A stretch of 64,000 nt of DNA from Thioalkalivibrio sp. K90mix (GCF_000025545.1 NC_013889.1:358501-422500); one strand, 5' to 3'; shown: positions 37,470-50,111, counted from the stretch's first letter. Translations and numbers: made by a program. Notes: generated by a model not told the origin, from the letters alone.

Positions 37470-38567
37470 TCAGCCGGATAGGGCGTTGCGCAGGGCCGCA
37501 AGGAATGCGTCGTTTTCGTCGGGGCGGCCGACGGTGACGCGCAGGCAGTCGGCGAGCAGGGGATGGGCCCGCCCGACATCCTTGATCAGGATCCCGGCGT
37601 CGCGCAGGGCCGCGAAGCTCGCATGCCCCTGTCCCTCGCGCACTCGAAAGAGGATGAAATTCGCCTGGCTCGGGAACACGTGTTCGACGCCGTCGTTTGC
37701 CGCGAGTGCGTCGGACAAACGCCCGCGTTCCTCGATGATGCCGCGTGCCTGATCATCCAGTGCCTCGCGGTGGTCCAGGGCGAAGGCGACCGAGCGCTGG
37801 GTCAGTGTGTTGATGTTGTACGGCAGGCGCAGCCGGTCCAGCGCATCGATCCAGCCCGCGGAGGCGGCAAGATAGCCCAGCCGCGCGCCGGCCAGCCCCA
37901 GCTTCGATACCGTGCGCATCACCATCAGTCCGTCGTGCTGGCCGACCTCCGGCAGAAAGCTGTGGGCGGCGAACGGGGCATAGGCCTCGTCGACCACGGT
38001 GACGCCGGGGTTGGCCTCGACGATCGCCTGCACCGCGGCCGCGTCGTCCAGGGTCCCGGTCGGGTTGTTCGGGTAGGCCAGGAAGACGACCGCCGGGTTG
38101 TGCTCGGACAGGGCGGCATGCATCGCGTCGAGGTCCAGGGTGAAATCGCGGTTCAGCGGGACGCCGATGAACGGCACGCCCATTGCCCGGGCCAGCACGC
38201 CGTACATCACGAAGGTCGGCTCGGGCGCGAGGACCGGACGGCCGGAGGCGGCGACCGCCATAATCAGGATCTGGATCAGCTCGTCGGAGCCGTTGCCGAA
38301 CAGCAGTCCGGCCGCTTCGGGCACGCCGTGGGCCGCGCGCACCTTTTTCTCCAGCTCGCGTGCCCCGGCATCCGGGTAGCGGTTCAGTTGCGGCTCGCGC
38401 AGGGCGTCCAGCCAGGCGTTTTCCAGCGCGCCAGGCCAGGGATGCGGGTTCTCCATCGCGTCCAGCTTGATCAGACCCGTGGCATCGGCCACCTGATAGG
38501 CCGGCTGCGCCAGCACTTCCGGGCGCATCAGGGCGTCCGGGCTGCGGCTTTCGTGCGGCAGGCTCAT
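37470..38567 (-). CDS. hisC: Histidinol-phosphate aminotransferase
   Basis: PLP enzyme of histidine synthesis. 365 residues: [40 protein letters not shown], and the PLP lysine in [15 protein letters not shown]. Start ATG overlaps the hisD stop (ATGA). Last gene of the minus-strand mla-murA-his run. Confidence 0.95.
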   Translation of the reverse strand: MSLPHESRSPDALMRPEVLAQPAYQVADATGLIKLDAMENPHPWPGALENAWLDALREPQLNRYPDAGARELEKKVRAAHGVPEAAGLLFGNGSDELIQILIMAVAASGRPVLAPEPTFVMYGVLARAMGVPFIGVPLNRDFTLDLDAMHAALSEHNPAVVFLAYPNNPTGTLDDAAAVQAIVEANPGVTVVDEAYAPFAAHSFLPEVGQHDGLMVMRTVSKLGLAGARLGYLAASAGWIDALDRLRLPYNINTLTQRSVAFALDHREALDDQARGIIEERGRLSDALAANDGVEHVFPSQANFILFRVREGQGHASFAALRDAGILIKDVGRAHPLLADCLRVTVGRPDENDAFLAALRNALSG

Positions 38568-39868
38568 TGCCCGCCGCGCAGTTCGGCGGAGCGAGCGTGG
38601 GCGGTAAGCCCCTCGCCGTGCGCGAGGGCGGCGGCGGTCTGGCCGAGCTTCGCCGCGCCTTCGGCCGAACAGTGGATGATGCTCGAGCGCTTCTGGAAGT
38701 CGTACACCCCCAGCGGCGAGGAGAAGCGTGCGGTGCGCGAGGTTGGCAGCACATGGTTGGGCCCGGCGCAGTAATCGCCCAGGGCTTCGGAGGTGTAGCG
38801 CCCCATGAAGATCGCGCCGGCGTGGCGCAGGCCGGCGTCCAGCATGGCCTGCGGGTCGGCCACGGACAGCTCCAGGTGTTCCGGGGCGATGCGGTTGGCG
38901 ACGGCGATGGCCTCGGAGGAGTCGCGTACCTTCACCAGTGCCCCGCGCTTGTCGAGGCTGGTGCGGATGATCTCGGCGCGTGGCATTTCGGCCAGCAGGC
39001 GGTCCATCGCCTCGGCCACGCGGTCGAGAAAGGCCTCGTCCCAGGACAGCAGGATGGACTGGGCCTGTTCGTCATGTTCGGCCTGCGAGAACAGGTCGGC
39101 CGCGATCCAGTCCGGGTCCGTTTCACCGTCACAGACCACCAGGATCTCCGAGGGGCCGGCGATCATGTCGATCCCGACCGTGCCGAACACCTCGCGCTTG
39201 GCCGCCGCGACGAAAATGTTGCCGGGGCCGACGATCTTGTCCACCGCCGGGATGGTCTGGGTGCCGTAGGCCAGCGCGGCCACCGCCTGGGCGCCGCCGA
39301 TGGTGTAGACGCGATCGACGCCCGCCACCGCGGCGGCGGCCAGCACCAGATCGTTCAGCTCGCCGCCCGGGGCGGGCACAACCATTACCAGCAGTTCCAC
39401 ACCGGCGACCTTCGCCGGTATCGCGTTCATCAGCACGGAGGAGGGGTAGGCCGCTTTGCCGCCGGGCACATACAGGCCAACGGAATCCAGCGCGGTTACG
39501 CGCTGGCCGAGCACCGTTCCGTCTTCGTCGGTGAAGTCCCAGTCCTGCATCTTCTGGTGTTCGGCGTACTGGCGGATGCGCGTGGCGGCGGTCTCCAGCG
39601 CCTGGCGCTGCTCCGCCGGGATGGATTCCAGCGCGGCCTGCAGGCGCTCCCGCGGGATCTCCAGGTCGGCGACCGCGCTGCGATCGAGGCGATCGAACTT
39701 GGCGGTGTAGCGCAGAACGGCCGCGTCCCCCTCCGTGCGCACCGCGGCGAGGATCTCGTCCACCGCATCACGTACGCCGGTGTCGGCGACGGACTCCCAG
39801 GACAGCAGGTGCTCCAGGGCCTGATCGAAGTCGGGCTGCTGGGTATCGAGTCGGGCAATGGAGGGCAT
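38564..39868 (-). CDS. hisD: Histidinol dehydrogenase
   Basis: Zinc enzyme oxidising histidinol to histidine in two NAD steps. 434 residues: [52 protein letters not shown] with catalytic His, and [23 protein letters not shown]. Fourteen bases separate it from the upstream DAHP synthase gene. Confidence 0.96.
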   Translation of the reverse strand: MPSIARLDTQQPDFDQALEHLLSWESVADTGVRDAVDEILAAVRTEGDAAVLRYTAKFDRLDRSAVADLEIPRERLQAALESIPAEQRQALETAATRIRQYAEHQKMQDWDFTDEDGTVLGQRVTALDSVGLYVPGGKAAYPSSVLMNAIPAKVAGVELLVMVVPAPGGELNDLVLAAAAVAGVDRVYTIGGAQAVAALAYGTQTIPAVDKIVGPGNIFVAAAKREVFGTVGIDMIAGPSEILVVCDGETDPDWIAADLFSQAEHDEQAQSILLSWDEAFLDRVAEAMDRLLAEMPRAEIIRTSLDKRGALVKVRDSSEAIAVANRIAPEHLELSVADPQAMLDAGLRHAGAIFMGRYTSEALGDYCAGPNHVLPTSRTARFSSPLGVYDFQKRSSIIHCSAEGAAKLGQTAAALAHGEGLTAHARSAELRGGQ

Positions 39869-39882
39869 GGTCGGGGTCCTCT

Positions 39883-40950
<1,068 letters not shown>

Positions 40951-40960
40951 GATGCTCTCG

Positions 40961-41611
40961 TTACGTCGTCGCGGGCGTGACGGCCTCGCGCAGGCCCTCG
41001 ATCAGATTTTGAATGGTTCTATGTCGCATCTTCATGGCTGCCTGGTTCACGATCAACCGGGAACTGATGGGGGTAATCAGTTCCAGCGGCTCCAGGCCAT
41101 TGGCCTTGAGCGTGTTGCCGGTGTCGACCAGGTCCACGATGTAGTCGGCCAGATCGACCAGCGGCGCCAGTTCCATCGAGCCGTAGAGCTTGATGATCTC
41201 CACCTGGCGGCCCTGCTGGGCGAAGTAGTTCTGGGTGATGTTCACGAATTTGGTGGCGATGCGCAGACGCTGCTGCGGGTCCGGCTGCTGGCCCGGGCGT
41301 CCGGCCAGCATCAGCCGGCATGCGGCAATGCGCAGATCCAGCGGTTCGTAGAGTCCCGCCGCGCCGTGCTCCATCAGCACGTCCTTGCCGGCCACGCCGA
41401 TGGCCGCCGCGCCATGCTGCACATAGGTGGGGACGTCGGTTGCCCGCACCACCACGATCTTCACGTCCTCACGGTTGGTGTCGAGGATCAGCTTGCGCGT
41501 CTTGTCCGGGTCCTCCAGGAGTTCGATCCCGGCGCTGGCCAGCAGCGGCAGGGTGTCCTTGAGGATGCGTCCCTTGGACAGGGCGATGGTCAGGGCGTTG
41601 GGATCCATCAT
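40961..41611 (-). CDS. hisG: ATP phosphoribosyltransferase, short form
   Basis: First enzyme of histidine synthesis, joining PRPP (from Prs) and ATP. 216 residues: [37 protein letters not shown], and the PRPP loop [12 protein letters not shown]. The regulatory C-terminal domain is absent, so this is the HisG-S type that needs HisZ, which is not in this window. Confidence 0.95.
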   Translation of the reverse strand: MMDPNALTIALSKGRILKDTLPLLASAGIELLEDPDKTRKLILDTNREDVKIVVVRATDVPTYVQHGAAAIGVAGKDVLMEHGAAGLYEPLDLRIAACRLMLAGRPGQQPDPQQRLRIATKFVNITQNYFAQQGRQVEIIKLYGSMELAPLVDLADYIVDLVDTGNTLKANGLEPLELITPISSRLIVNQAAMKMRHRTIQNLIEGLREAVTPATT

Positions 41612-41645
41612 GTCGGGTGTCGGTCTGTCTCGCGTTTGTGTCGGA

Positions 41646-43325
<1,680 letters not shown>

Positions 43326-43333
<8 letters not shown>

Positions 43334-43994
43334 CGTTGTTGCTGGTTTCGTCGGCGATGCCTTCCATCGCGTCATCGACGAGCTCGCGGTCGCCGTCCTC
43401 GAGGCGTTCGATCAGCGCGTCGAGGCCGTTGCGGTTGATCTCCTCGTTGAAGCGGTTGCGGAAGTTGCCGACAAAACTGAGGCCCTCGGCCTCGACGTCG
43501 AAGACCTTCCACTCCCCGTTCACCGGGCGCAGGCGGTAGTTCACCTGGAGGTTCGACTGGCCGGAGCCCATGACGATCTCGGTGGCCACCACGGCCATGC
43601 GGTCGTCCTGGCGCGAACGGCGCTCGATCACGCGGATTTCTTTGTCCAGATGGTCCGCCAGCTGCACACCGTAGGCCTGCAGCAGCGTGTTCTTGAAGGC
43701 CTCGGTAAAGCGTTCGCGCTGCTCGCTGGAGGCGTCGCGCCAGTGCCGGGCCAGCACCAGCCGGGACATGCCTTCGACATCCACGCCGGGCAGGATCTTG
43801 TCTTCGATCACGCCGATCACGAAATCCGGGTCTTCCTGGGCACGGTCCTCGTTCGCCCGGAGCTTTTCGTAGACCTCGTCGATGGACTGCTTGATGATCT
43901 CGGTGGGGTTGTCCGCCTGCGCGGCACCCGGGAGGGCCAGCAGCAGGAGCAGCCAGAGCGGCGCCGGCAGCGCCCAGAATCGCAATGTCTTCAT
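43326..43994 (-). CDS. mlaC: Periplasmic phospholipid-binding protein MlaC
   Basis: Shuttles phospholipid between MlaA and MlaD. 222 residues with a signal peptide ending near GAAQA, DPDFVIGVIEDKILPGVDVEGMSRLVLARHW and FTEAFKNTLLQAYG, typical of the Ttg2D/MlaC fold. The acidic C-terminal tail overlaps mlaB. Confidence 0.94.
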
Positions 43995-44015
43995 CGTGTC
44001 GTCCCCGGTTCGGGT

Positions 44016-44474
44016 TTAGTCGCTACCCATATTGGTCATGAAACGGCCAATCAGGTTCTCCAGGACCAGCGCCGATTGCGTGAACATCACCTCGTCGCCG
44101 TCCTGCAGGGTGTCGTAGTCGCCGCCAGGCTCCAGGGCGATGTACTGCTCGCCCAGGAGCCCCGCCGTATGGATCGCGGCCTGCGTGTCCATGGGCAGGT
44201 AGTCATGCTCGGCGCGGATTGCCAGCGTGACCTCGGCGCGGAACTGCTCCGGATCATAGCGAATCTCCGCGACGCGCCCGATGCGCACGCCCGAGACCGT
44301 GACCGGCGCGCGTGTCTTGAGCCCGCCAATGTTGTCGAAGTAGGCCGTCACCGTGTAGGTGTCCCGGTCGTGGTAATCGGTCACGTTGCTCACCTGGATC
44401 GCCAGGTAGAACAGTGCCGCCACACCCAGCAGCACAAACACGCCGACCGCCAGTTCGAAGAAACGTACCTTCAT
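44016..44474 (-). CDS. mlaD: MCE-domain lipid transport protein MlaD
   Basis: Inner-membrane anchored hexameric MCE protein. 152 residues: one transmembrane helix (about 8-28), then the MCE domain with FDNIGGLKTRAPVTVSGVRIGRV and AGLLGEQYIALEPGG. Start ATG has AGGTGG five bases upstream; a GTG at 44483 in frame would overlap that ribosome site. The leader just upstream carries a solo repeat end. Confidence 0.93.
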   Translation of the reverse strand: MKVRFFELAVGVFVLLGVAALFYLAIQVSNVTDYHDRDTYTVTAYFDNIGGLKTRAPVTVSGVRIGRVAEIRYDPEQFRAEVTLAIRAEHDYLPMDTQAAIHTAGLLGEQYIALEPGGDYDTLQDGDEVMFTQSALVLENLIGRFMTNMGSD

Positions 44475-44487
44475 TGTTGCCACCTGC

Positions 44488-44510
44488 CTAGGAAAACACT
44501 GGTTGGTCAG
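44488..44510. mobile_element. Solo terminal repeat between mlaE and mlaD
   Basis: CTAGGAAAACACTGGTTGGTC resembles the 288-bp element's end (CTAGGGAAACACTGATTAATG). The TGA stop of mlaE is formed by its bases 44507-44509. It therefore sits inside the mla operon, at the mlaE-mlaD junction. Confidence 0.5.
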
Positions 44511-45289
44511 CCCGTGCCGAACATCAGCCCGGTCAGGATGAAATCGAGGCCCAGCACCGCCAGCGAGGAGACCACTACCGTCTGGGTCGTCGCGCGCGAG
44601 ATGCCCTCGGAGGTCGGCATCGCGTTGAAGCCCTGGAATACCGCAATCCAGGTCACCACGAAGCCGAACACAATGCTCTTGATCACGCCGGAGAGTACGT
44701 CCTCGTTCCAGTCGGTCACCGACTGCATCTGCGAGAAGTACGCGCCGCTGTCCACGCCCAGCATGCCCACGCCCACGATGTAACCGCCCATTACGCCCAC
44801 CGCACTGAAGATCGCGGCCAGCAGCGGCATGGAGAGGAATCCGGCCACGAAGCGCGGGGCGAAGATGCGGCGATAGGGGTTCACCGCCATCATCTCCATC
44901 GCCGAGAGCTGCTCGGTCGTCTTCATCAGGCCCAGCTCGGCCGTTAGAGCGGAGCCCGCGCGGCCGGCGAACAGCAGCGCGGTCACCACCGGACCCAGCT
45001 CGCGCACCAGCGACAGGGCGACCACGCCGCCCAGGGCCTCTGCGGCACCGAAGTTCACCAGGGTGATGTACCCCTGATAGCCCAGCACCATGCCGACGAA
45101 CAGCCCGGAGACGATGATGATCAGCAGCGAGCGCACGCCCACCGAATAGATCTGCACCACCGTCAGGCCGAACCGCCGGATCACGATGTCGAGGCTGGCA
45201 AGCACCTGAAGCAGAAAGAGGAATGCTCGGCCGAAGACCACCAGGGCATTCAGGGAGCTGCGGCCCAGCGAGGCAATCGCGTCAATCAT
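44507..45289 (-). CDS. mlaE: MlaE, ABC permease for phospholipid transport
   Basis: Permease of the MlaFEDB complex. 260 residues with five to six transmembrane helices and the DUF140 family runs GQVY-like LGYQGYITLVNFGAAEALG, SLVRELGPVVTALLFAGRAGSALTAELG and MKTTEQLSAMEMMAVNP. Start overlaps the mlaF stop by 8 bases; its stop codon lies in a repeat remnant. Confidence 0.95.
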   Translation of the reverse strand: MIDAIASLGRSSLNALVVFGRAFLFLLQVLASLDIVIRRFGLTVVQIYSVGVRSLLIIIVSGLFVGMVLGYQGYITLVNFGAAEALGGVVALSLVRELGPVVTALLFAGRAGSALTAELGLMKTTEQLSAMEMMAVNPYRRIFAPRFVAGFLSMPLLAAIFSAVGVMGGYIVGVGMLGVDSGAYFSQMQSVTDWNEDVLSGVIKSIVFGFVVTWIAVFQGFNAMPTSEGISRATTQTVVVSSLAVLGLDFILTGLMFGTG

Positions 45290-46139
45290 CGCGTCGCTCC
45301 CGCACCCCGAGCAGATCCTCGCGGTAGCTGTCGCCGGGATAATGAAACGGCACCGGGCCATCGGGGCGGCCCTCAAGGAACTGGGCGCTCCAGTCGGAGG
45401 CGCGGGCACGCAGGTCGTCCGGTGCCCCGGCATCCACCGCCCGGCCATCGGCAATCAGTACTACGTGATCGGAGATGGCCATGGCCTCGGTCACGTCGTG
45501 CGATACCAGTACGCTGGTCAGGCCCAGGCTCTGGTTGGTGCGCCGGATCAGGGTCACGATCTGGCCCATGGTGATCGGGTCCAGGCCGGTAAAGGGTTCG
45601 TCGTACATGATCAGGTCCGGATCCAGCGCGATCGCGCGCGCCAGCGCCACGCGCCGCGCCATGCCTCCGGACAGCGAGGCCGGGTCCAGGTCGCGCGCGG
45701 AACGCAGACCCACCGCCTCGAGCTTCAGCAGCACCAGGGTGCGCAGCACGTCCTCGGGGAGTTCGGTGTGCTCGCGCAGCGGGAAGGCGACATTCTCGAA
45801 CACCGAGAGATCGGTCAGCAGGGCCCCGCTCTGGAACAGCATGCCCATGCGCTTGCGCAGGGCGTACAGGCGTCGGGTCGAGAGCCGTGCGACCTCCTGG
45901 CCGTCGACCCAGATACGGCCGCCGTCCGGGCGCAGCTGACCACCGATCAGGCGCAGCAGAGTCGTCTTGCCGCTGCCACTGGGGCCCATGACCGTGGTCA
46001 CCTGCCCGCGCGGGATGCGCATGGACAGGTCCTCGAAGACCACCTTGCGCCCGCGCCGGAAGCGCAGGTTCTCGATGACGATATGCGGGCTGTCTTCGGC
46101 GACCGGCTCAGCCACGGGCACCTCTTGCCGTACGGCCAA
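45282..46139 (-). CDS. mlaF: MlaF, ABC ATPase for phospholipid transport
   Basis: ATPase of MlaFEDB. Up to 285 residues: Walker A GPSGSGKTT, FQSGALLTDLSVFENVAFPLRE, signature SLSGGMARRVALARAI, Walker B LIMYDEPFTGLDP and the switch His in SHDVTEAM. The 5' end is uncertain: TTG 46139 gives the longest form, but GTG 46115 has AGAGG five bases upstream. First gene of the minus-strand operon. Confidence 0.93.
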   Translation of the reverse strand: MAVRQEVPVAEPVAEDSPHIVIENLRFRRGRKVVFEDLSMRIPRGQVTTVMGPSGSGKTTLLRLIGGQLRPDGGRIWVDGQEVARLSTRRLYALRKRMGMLFQSGALLTDLSVFENVAFPLREHTELPEDVLRTLVLLKLEAVGLRSARDLDPASLSGGMARRVALARAIALDPDLIMYDEPFTGLDPITMGQIVTLIRRTNQSLGLTSVLVSHDVTEAMAISDHVVLIADGRAVDAGAPDDLRARASDWSAQFLEGRPDGPVPFHYPGDSYREDLLGVRERRDD

Positions 46140-46196
46140 TGGGACTCGGGAGTCTGGCGCGGGAAGGGTGCCCGGTCAAACCGGTTTGGGTGGAGT

Positions 46197-46838
46197 TCAT
46201 CCCACCCCCAGCAACTGGGCGATCGTGCGAAACTCGGAAAGTCGATCCGGTCGCGCCCTCAGGAACACGGGCGTCGGGCCTTGGCCGCCGGCCGCGATCA
46301 GGGTCTCCACCAGGGCGCGCCAACCCATCGGGTCCAGATCCGTCTCCGGTTCGATCTGCCACAGGCCGGTGCCGTCTTGGCCCGGATACCACAGGGCCTC
46401 GCGGGTGCCCGGCAGTTGGTGAACCTCGGCGGGTCCGGCCCGCAAGGCGGTTTTCACGTGGCCACCCTTGAGTGCCGCCTCCACGGCGGCGGCATCCTCG
46501 GCACCCATGACACCGAGGGCCACACCCTGCAGCGTGCCGCCCAGCTCGTTCTCGATTCGGGCCAGGGCAGCCACACCCGCCTCCGGCGGAAGACCCCCGG
46601 GCCAATCCAGTGTCAGCTGCAGCTTGGCGGGGACCGCCTCGGCCCAGGGCCCGAACGGGCCTTCAACCGATGCCGCCCAGGCAGTGGCGGGCAGCAACAG
46701 ACGGCTGTGATAGTGGGTGTAGTACTCCAGCTGCCAGTCGGCCGGGAGGTCGTCCGGGAAAAAGGTCTCCCACCAGGGGTCACCGGGGCCCGCGACCCCG
46801 GCAGCCTGAAGCTCCAGCGCTTGTTGATCCTTCGACAT
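46197..46838 (-). CDS. Hypothetical protein, 213 residues
   Basis: Soluble protein, Trp- and Pro-rich at the N-terminus (DPWWETFFPDDLPADWQLEYYTHYHSR). That stretch faintly recalls the start of DUF72/YecE proteins, but the rest does not match anything I recognise. ATG follows GAGGG. It is divergent from the LLM oxidoreductase, with 75 bases between starts, and downstream of it lies mlaF on the same strand. No signal or membrane segment. Confidence 0.6.
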   Translation of the reverse strand: MSKDQQALELQAAGVAGPGDPWWETFFPDDLPADWQLEYYTHYHSRLLLPATAWAASVEGPFGPWAEAVPAKLQLTLDWPGGLPPEAGVAALARIENELGGTLQGVALGVMGAEDAAAVEAALKGGHVKTALRAGPAEVHQLPGTREALWYPGQDGTGLWQIEPETDLDPMGWRALVETLIAAGGQGPTPVFLRARPDRLSEFRTIAQLLGVG

Positions 46839-46913
46839 CCGCGTTTCCCTCGTTCAACTGGAGTCTGACGGGTTTGCTTGTATCCCCAACGCGCGCGCGG
46901 CACAGTTGGCGCC

Positions 46914-48011
46914 ATGCGCTTCGACCTCTTTCATGAACTCTCGGTCCCGGATTTTCTGCAGACCTCCGAAACCGAGGTGATCGACCGGACCCTGGCCCTG
47001 TGGGAGCGGGCCGATCGTCTCGGCTACGGCACCGCCTGGCTGGTGGAACACCATCTGATGCCGGAATTCTCCCACAGCACCGCCCCGGATCTGGTCCTGG
47101 CCGCGGCCAGCCAGCGTACTGAACGCCTGCGTCTGGGCCTCGGCGTGGTCCCGCTTCCGTACCACCACCCGCTACGCGTGGCGCAACGCGTCGGCATGCT
47201 CGACCAGCTCTCCGGCGGGCGCCTGGACCTGGGTATCGGGCGCGGCTTTTCGCCGCGCGAATATGCCACATTCGGCGCCGAGATGAGCGAATCGCGTGCG
47301 CGGGTCGATGCCGGGCTGGATGCGCTGCGCCAGGCCTTTGCCACCGGCCGCATCACCCAGGACGGCCCGTTCCATCACCTGGACGACGTGCCCGTGATGC
47401 CGCGCCCGGTACAGGACCCGCACCCGCCGATCTGGACCGCCGCGGTCAGCCCGGAGTCCTTCACCTGGGCGGCCGAGCAGGGCATCGGGGCGCTGGCCGG
47501 GCCCTTCAAACCCTGGCAGATGATCCGCGAGGACATCCGTTTGTACCACGAGTCCTGGGACGCCTCGCGCACCGATATCGCCCACCCGCCGCGCGTCGGG
47601 ATGACCCTCGGGGTGCTGTGTCTTCCGGACGGCAAGCGTGCCCGGCGCGAGGCCAAGCCGGCGTTTGAGTGGTTCTACCGCCACATGTTCCAGCAGACCC
47701 TGCCGGTGCTGGAGCGCCTGATCGAGGGCTACGACTACTACCGCTCGCTCGGCCGCTTCCGCCACCTGGTCAAGGCCGGGATCAACCTCAAGATCCTCGA
47801 CATGCTGGGCATGACGCTGGTCGGCACGCCCGCCGAGTGTCGCGAACGCATCGAGGGGCTGCGCGAGGCGGGGGTCGACCAGGTCCTGCTGGCCTTTGGC
47901 GCCGGGGCCGTGCCCCACGAACTCGCCCTGGAGTCCATGGACTGCTTTGCCGAGGAGGTCATGCCGGCCTTTGCCGAGCGCGCCCCGGGCGCCACCGGCA
48001 CGGCTGGATAG
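46914..48011 (+). CDS. LLM-class (luciferase-like) flavin oxidoreductase
   Basis: 365-residue F420/FMN-type TIM-barrel monooxygenase fold: WERADRLGYGTAWLVEHHL, LGLGVVPLPYHHPLRVAQRVGMLDQLSGGRLDLGIGRG, and a C-terminal VGTPAECRERIEGLREAGVDQVLL. The substrate cannot be predicted. ATG 46914 was chosen over an upstream in-frame start because family homology begins there. The next gene starts 6 bases on. Confidence 0.88.
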   Translation: MRFDLFHELSVPDFLQTSETEVIDRTLALWERADRLGYGTAWLVEHHLMPEFSHSTAPDLVLAAASQRTERLRLGLGVVPLPYHHPLRVAQRVGMLDQLSGGRLDLGIGRGFSPREYATFGAEMSESRARVDAGLDALRQAFATGRITQDGPFHHLDDVPVMPRPVQDPHPPIWTAAVSPESFTWAAEQGIGALAGPFKPWQMIREDIRLYHESWDASRTDIAHPPRVGMTLGVLCLPDGKRARREAKPAFEWFYRHMFQQTLPVLERLIEGYDYYRSLGRFRHLVKAGINLKILDMLGMTLVGTPAECRERIEGLREAGVDQVLLAFGAGAVPHELALESMDCFAEEVMPAFAERAPGATGTAG

Positions 48012-48017
48012 CCGCCC

Positions 48018-48935
48018 ATGCGGGTCGCCGTGACCGGCGCCGCCGGGCGCCTCGGGCAGGTGCTCATTCCGGCTCTGGCCGCCGCCGAGGGGATCCAGGC
48101 GGTCACCGCAATTGACCGCCGCCCGGTAGTTGCCGCCGCGCGCACGACCCCCTTGCAATCCGATCTCGCGGATCTCGGTGCGGAACACCTGGCCGGGCAT
48201 GACAGCCTGATCCACCTCGCCTTTCAGTTGATGGGCGGGCAGGGCGGGCGCCGGCGCCGCGACCGCGACTGGGTGCGTGCGCAGAATGTCGAGCTGAGCC
48301 GCCACGTCTTTCAGGCAGCCGCCGCGGCCGGTGTGCGCCAGATCGTCTTTCTCTCCAGTGCCGCGGTCTATGGTCCGTGGCCGGATTCGCCGCGCCCGCT
48401 GACCGAGCGCAGCCCGGCGCGGCCGCGCTTTCCGTACGCCGAGGACAAGGTCGCCACCGAGCAGGCCCTGCTGGCGGTCGCCGCGCAGTATCCCGCTGTG
48501 ACGACCTGCATCCTCCGGCCCCCGGCCGTCGTGGGGCCGCATGCCCATCCGCTGCTGCGACAGGTCGCCCGCAGCCGGGCTTATCCGGCCGGGGCCGAGG
48601 TGCCGGTGCAGATCCTGTGGGAGGAGGATGCGGCGGACGCCGTGGCGCGAGCAGTCGCGCGCCAGGCGGAGGGCATCTTCAACCTCGGGGCCGAGCCCGT
48701 CTGGTCCCTGCGCCGGATGGCGCTGCACGGACGCCGCTGGGGTATCCCGGTGCCTCAGGGCATGATCCGCGCGCTGCACCCGCTGGCCTGGCGGCTCACC
48801 CGCCATGCCGGCGATCCCGGATGGGTCCAGGGCCTCGACGGCGCCCTCCAGATGGACTGCTCGCGCGCCCGCGAGCACCTCGGCTGGACACCCCGGGTCT
48901 CCACCTCCGAGTGCCTGGAGCGCCTGCGCCGGTAG
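48018..48935 (+). CDS. NAD-dependent epimerase/dehydratase family protein
   Basis: 305-residue extended SDR. NAD-binding VTGAAGRLGQVL at the N-terminus, FLSSAAVYGP, and the catalytic-type YAEDK (YxxxK). The C-terminal half (GDPGWVQGLDGALQMDCSRAREHLGW) is typical of nucleotide-sugar-epimerase-like proteins. Probably co-transcribed with the LLM gene; no pathway is evident. Confidence 0.85.
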   Translation: MRVAVTGAAGRLGQVLIPALAAAEGIQAVTAIDRRPVVAAARTTPLQSDLADLGAEHLAGHDSLIHLAFQLMGGQGGRRRRDRDWVRAQNVELSRHVFQAAAAAGVRQIVFLSSAAVYGPWPDSPRPLTERSPARPRFPYAEDKVATEQALLAVAAQYPAVTTCILRPPAVVGPHAHPLLRQVARSRAYPAGAEVPVQILWEEDAADAVARAVARQAEGIFNLGAEPVWSLRRMALHGRRWGIPVPQGMIRALHPLAWRLTRHAGDPGWVQGLDGALQMDCSRAREHLGWTPRVSTSECLERLRR

Positions 48936-48949
48936 CTCCGTCGTTCTCA

Positions 48950-49290
48950 GGCTAGGCCTGGTTTGTCGCCGGTGTTTACGTGCCTTCGGTCCGCATACTG
49001 CCGAGCGCTGTCTCGGCAGCGCACCCCGCCCGTTGTTGATCAAAAACGGGCTTCTTTGTTCGTGCAAAGAAGTAACCAAGAAACACGCCCGGGCGAAATC
49101 CGGGTGCCCTTCTTTGGGTGCTTTCTTGGGCAAGCAAGAAAGTACCTCGCGGCGCGCTGGCGAGTCAGCGCACGGCAGGCGGCCGGACGAAGCCACCGTA
49201 AACACCCAACGACGAACCGGGACCAGCCAGAACAAGGCAGGCGGCGGCCCGGAGTCACCGCAAAAGCCAGATGACGGCTCCGGCTAGGGC
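48950..49290. repeat. Hairpin-rich intergenic repeat, 340 bp
   Basis: Contains CTTCTTTG/CAAAGAAG (49051-49058 with 49065-49072), CCCGGG/CCGGGT, CTTTCTTG/CAAGAAAG (49121-49128 with 49135-49142) and CCCGTT/AACGGG. This string of short hairpins resembles repeats found between genes in many proteobacteria. GCCCGTTGTT-ATCAAAAACGGGC is also inside the 288-bp element at 50.2 kb. No convincing gene. Confidence 0.6.
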
Positions 49291-49295
49291 AAGTG

Positions 49296-50111
49296 CTAGC
49301 GGATGAGCATCAGGATGCCGGCGAGGATCAGCACGCCGGCGAAGCCGCGGCGGAGGACGCCCACCGGCAGGTGATGGGTCAGCCAGACGCCCGCGCGTAC
49401 GCTGATGGCCGTTCCGATCACGACGCCGAGGATGGCCGGGAGGTAGAGATAGCCGAGGGCCCATTCCGGCGCCTGGTAGGCCGGATCGGTCCACTGTGGC
49501 AGGGCGAACACCAGGCTCGCGCCGATGGCGATCGGCACGCCAAGGGCCGCCGCCGAGCCGATCGCCCGGCGCAGCTCCAGGCCCTGGCTGACCAGGAACG
49601 GGGTGGTCAGCGTGCCGCCGCCGATGCCGATCAGCGAGGAGACCGCCCCGATCACGGTGCCGCCGCCCAGCCAGACGCTGCGCCTCGGCACGGGCGCTTT
49701 CGGCGGCTGAACGTTCAGCAGCATCCAGATCCCGATCGCGACCTCGAAGGCGCCGAAGATGCGCCCCAGGTGGTCGGAGTCGATACGCGTGGCCAGCCAG
49801 GCCCCGAGCAGGGCCCCGAAGATGATCCCCGGCAGCAGCCGGCGCACGGCCGTGCCGTCCACCCCGCCCCGGCGGTGATGGGCGCGGGCCGAGAGGATCG
49901 CGGTGGGGATGATCGCGCCCAGCGAGGAGCCGACCGCGAGCTGCACCAGGCTGGCCGCGTCGAAGGCCAGCAGGCTGAAGATCGCGACGAACACCGGCAC
50001 CAGGATCAACCCGCCGCCGATGCCGAACATGCCGGCCGGGATGCCGGCGACCAGGCCCAGGAGCACGAACAGCAGCCCCAGGCCTAGGGGAGCACTGATC
50101 AATGTACACAC
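49296..50111 (-). CDS. TauE/SafE-family sulfite/organosulfonate exporter
   Basis: 271-residue eight-helix membrane protein of the TauE (DUF81) family with the two repeats PAGMFGIGGGLILVPVF and SSLIGIGGGTLTTPFLV. The 5' end is odd: the only in-frame initiation codons before the first helix (GTG 50111, TTG 50102) lie inside the terminal repeat of the 288-bp element. The first nine residues (CTLISAPLG region) are therefore repeat-encoded. Substrate unknown. Confidence 0.85.
   Translation of the reverse strand: MCTLISAPLGLGLLFVLLGLVAGIPAGMFGIGGGLILVPVFVAIFSLLAFDAASLVQLAVGSSLGAIIPTAILSARAHHRRGGVDGTAVRRLLPGIIFGALLGAWLATRIDSDHLGRIFGAFEVAIGIWMLLNVQPPKAPVPRRSVWLGGGTVIGAVSSLIGIGGGTLTTPFLVSQGLELRRAIGSAAALGVPIAIGASLVFALPQWTDPAYQAPEWALGYLYLPAILGVVIGTAISVRAGVWLTHHLPVGVLRRGFAGVLILAGILMLIR

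Noticed and set aside
49040..49258. Short frames in the hairpin repeat downstream of the epimerase gene
   Set aside because: The interval is built of perfect short palindromes and is also repeated in part elsewhere; the frames have no start signals.
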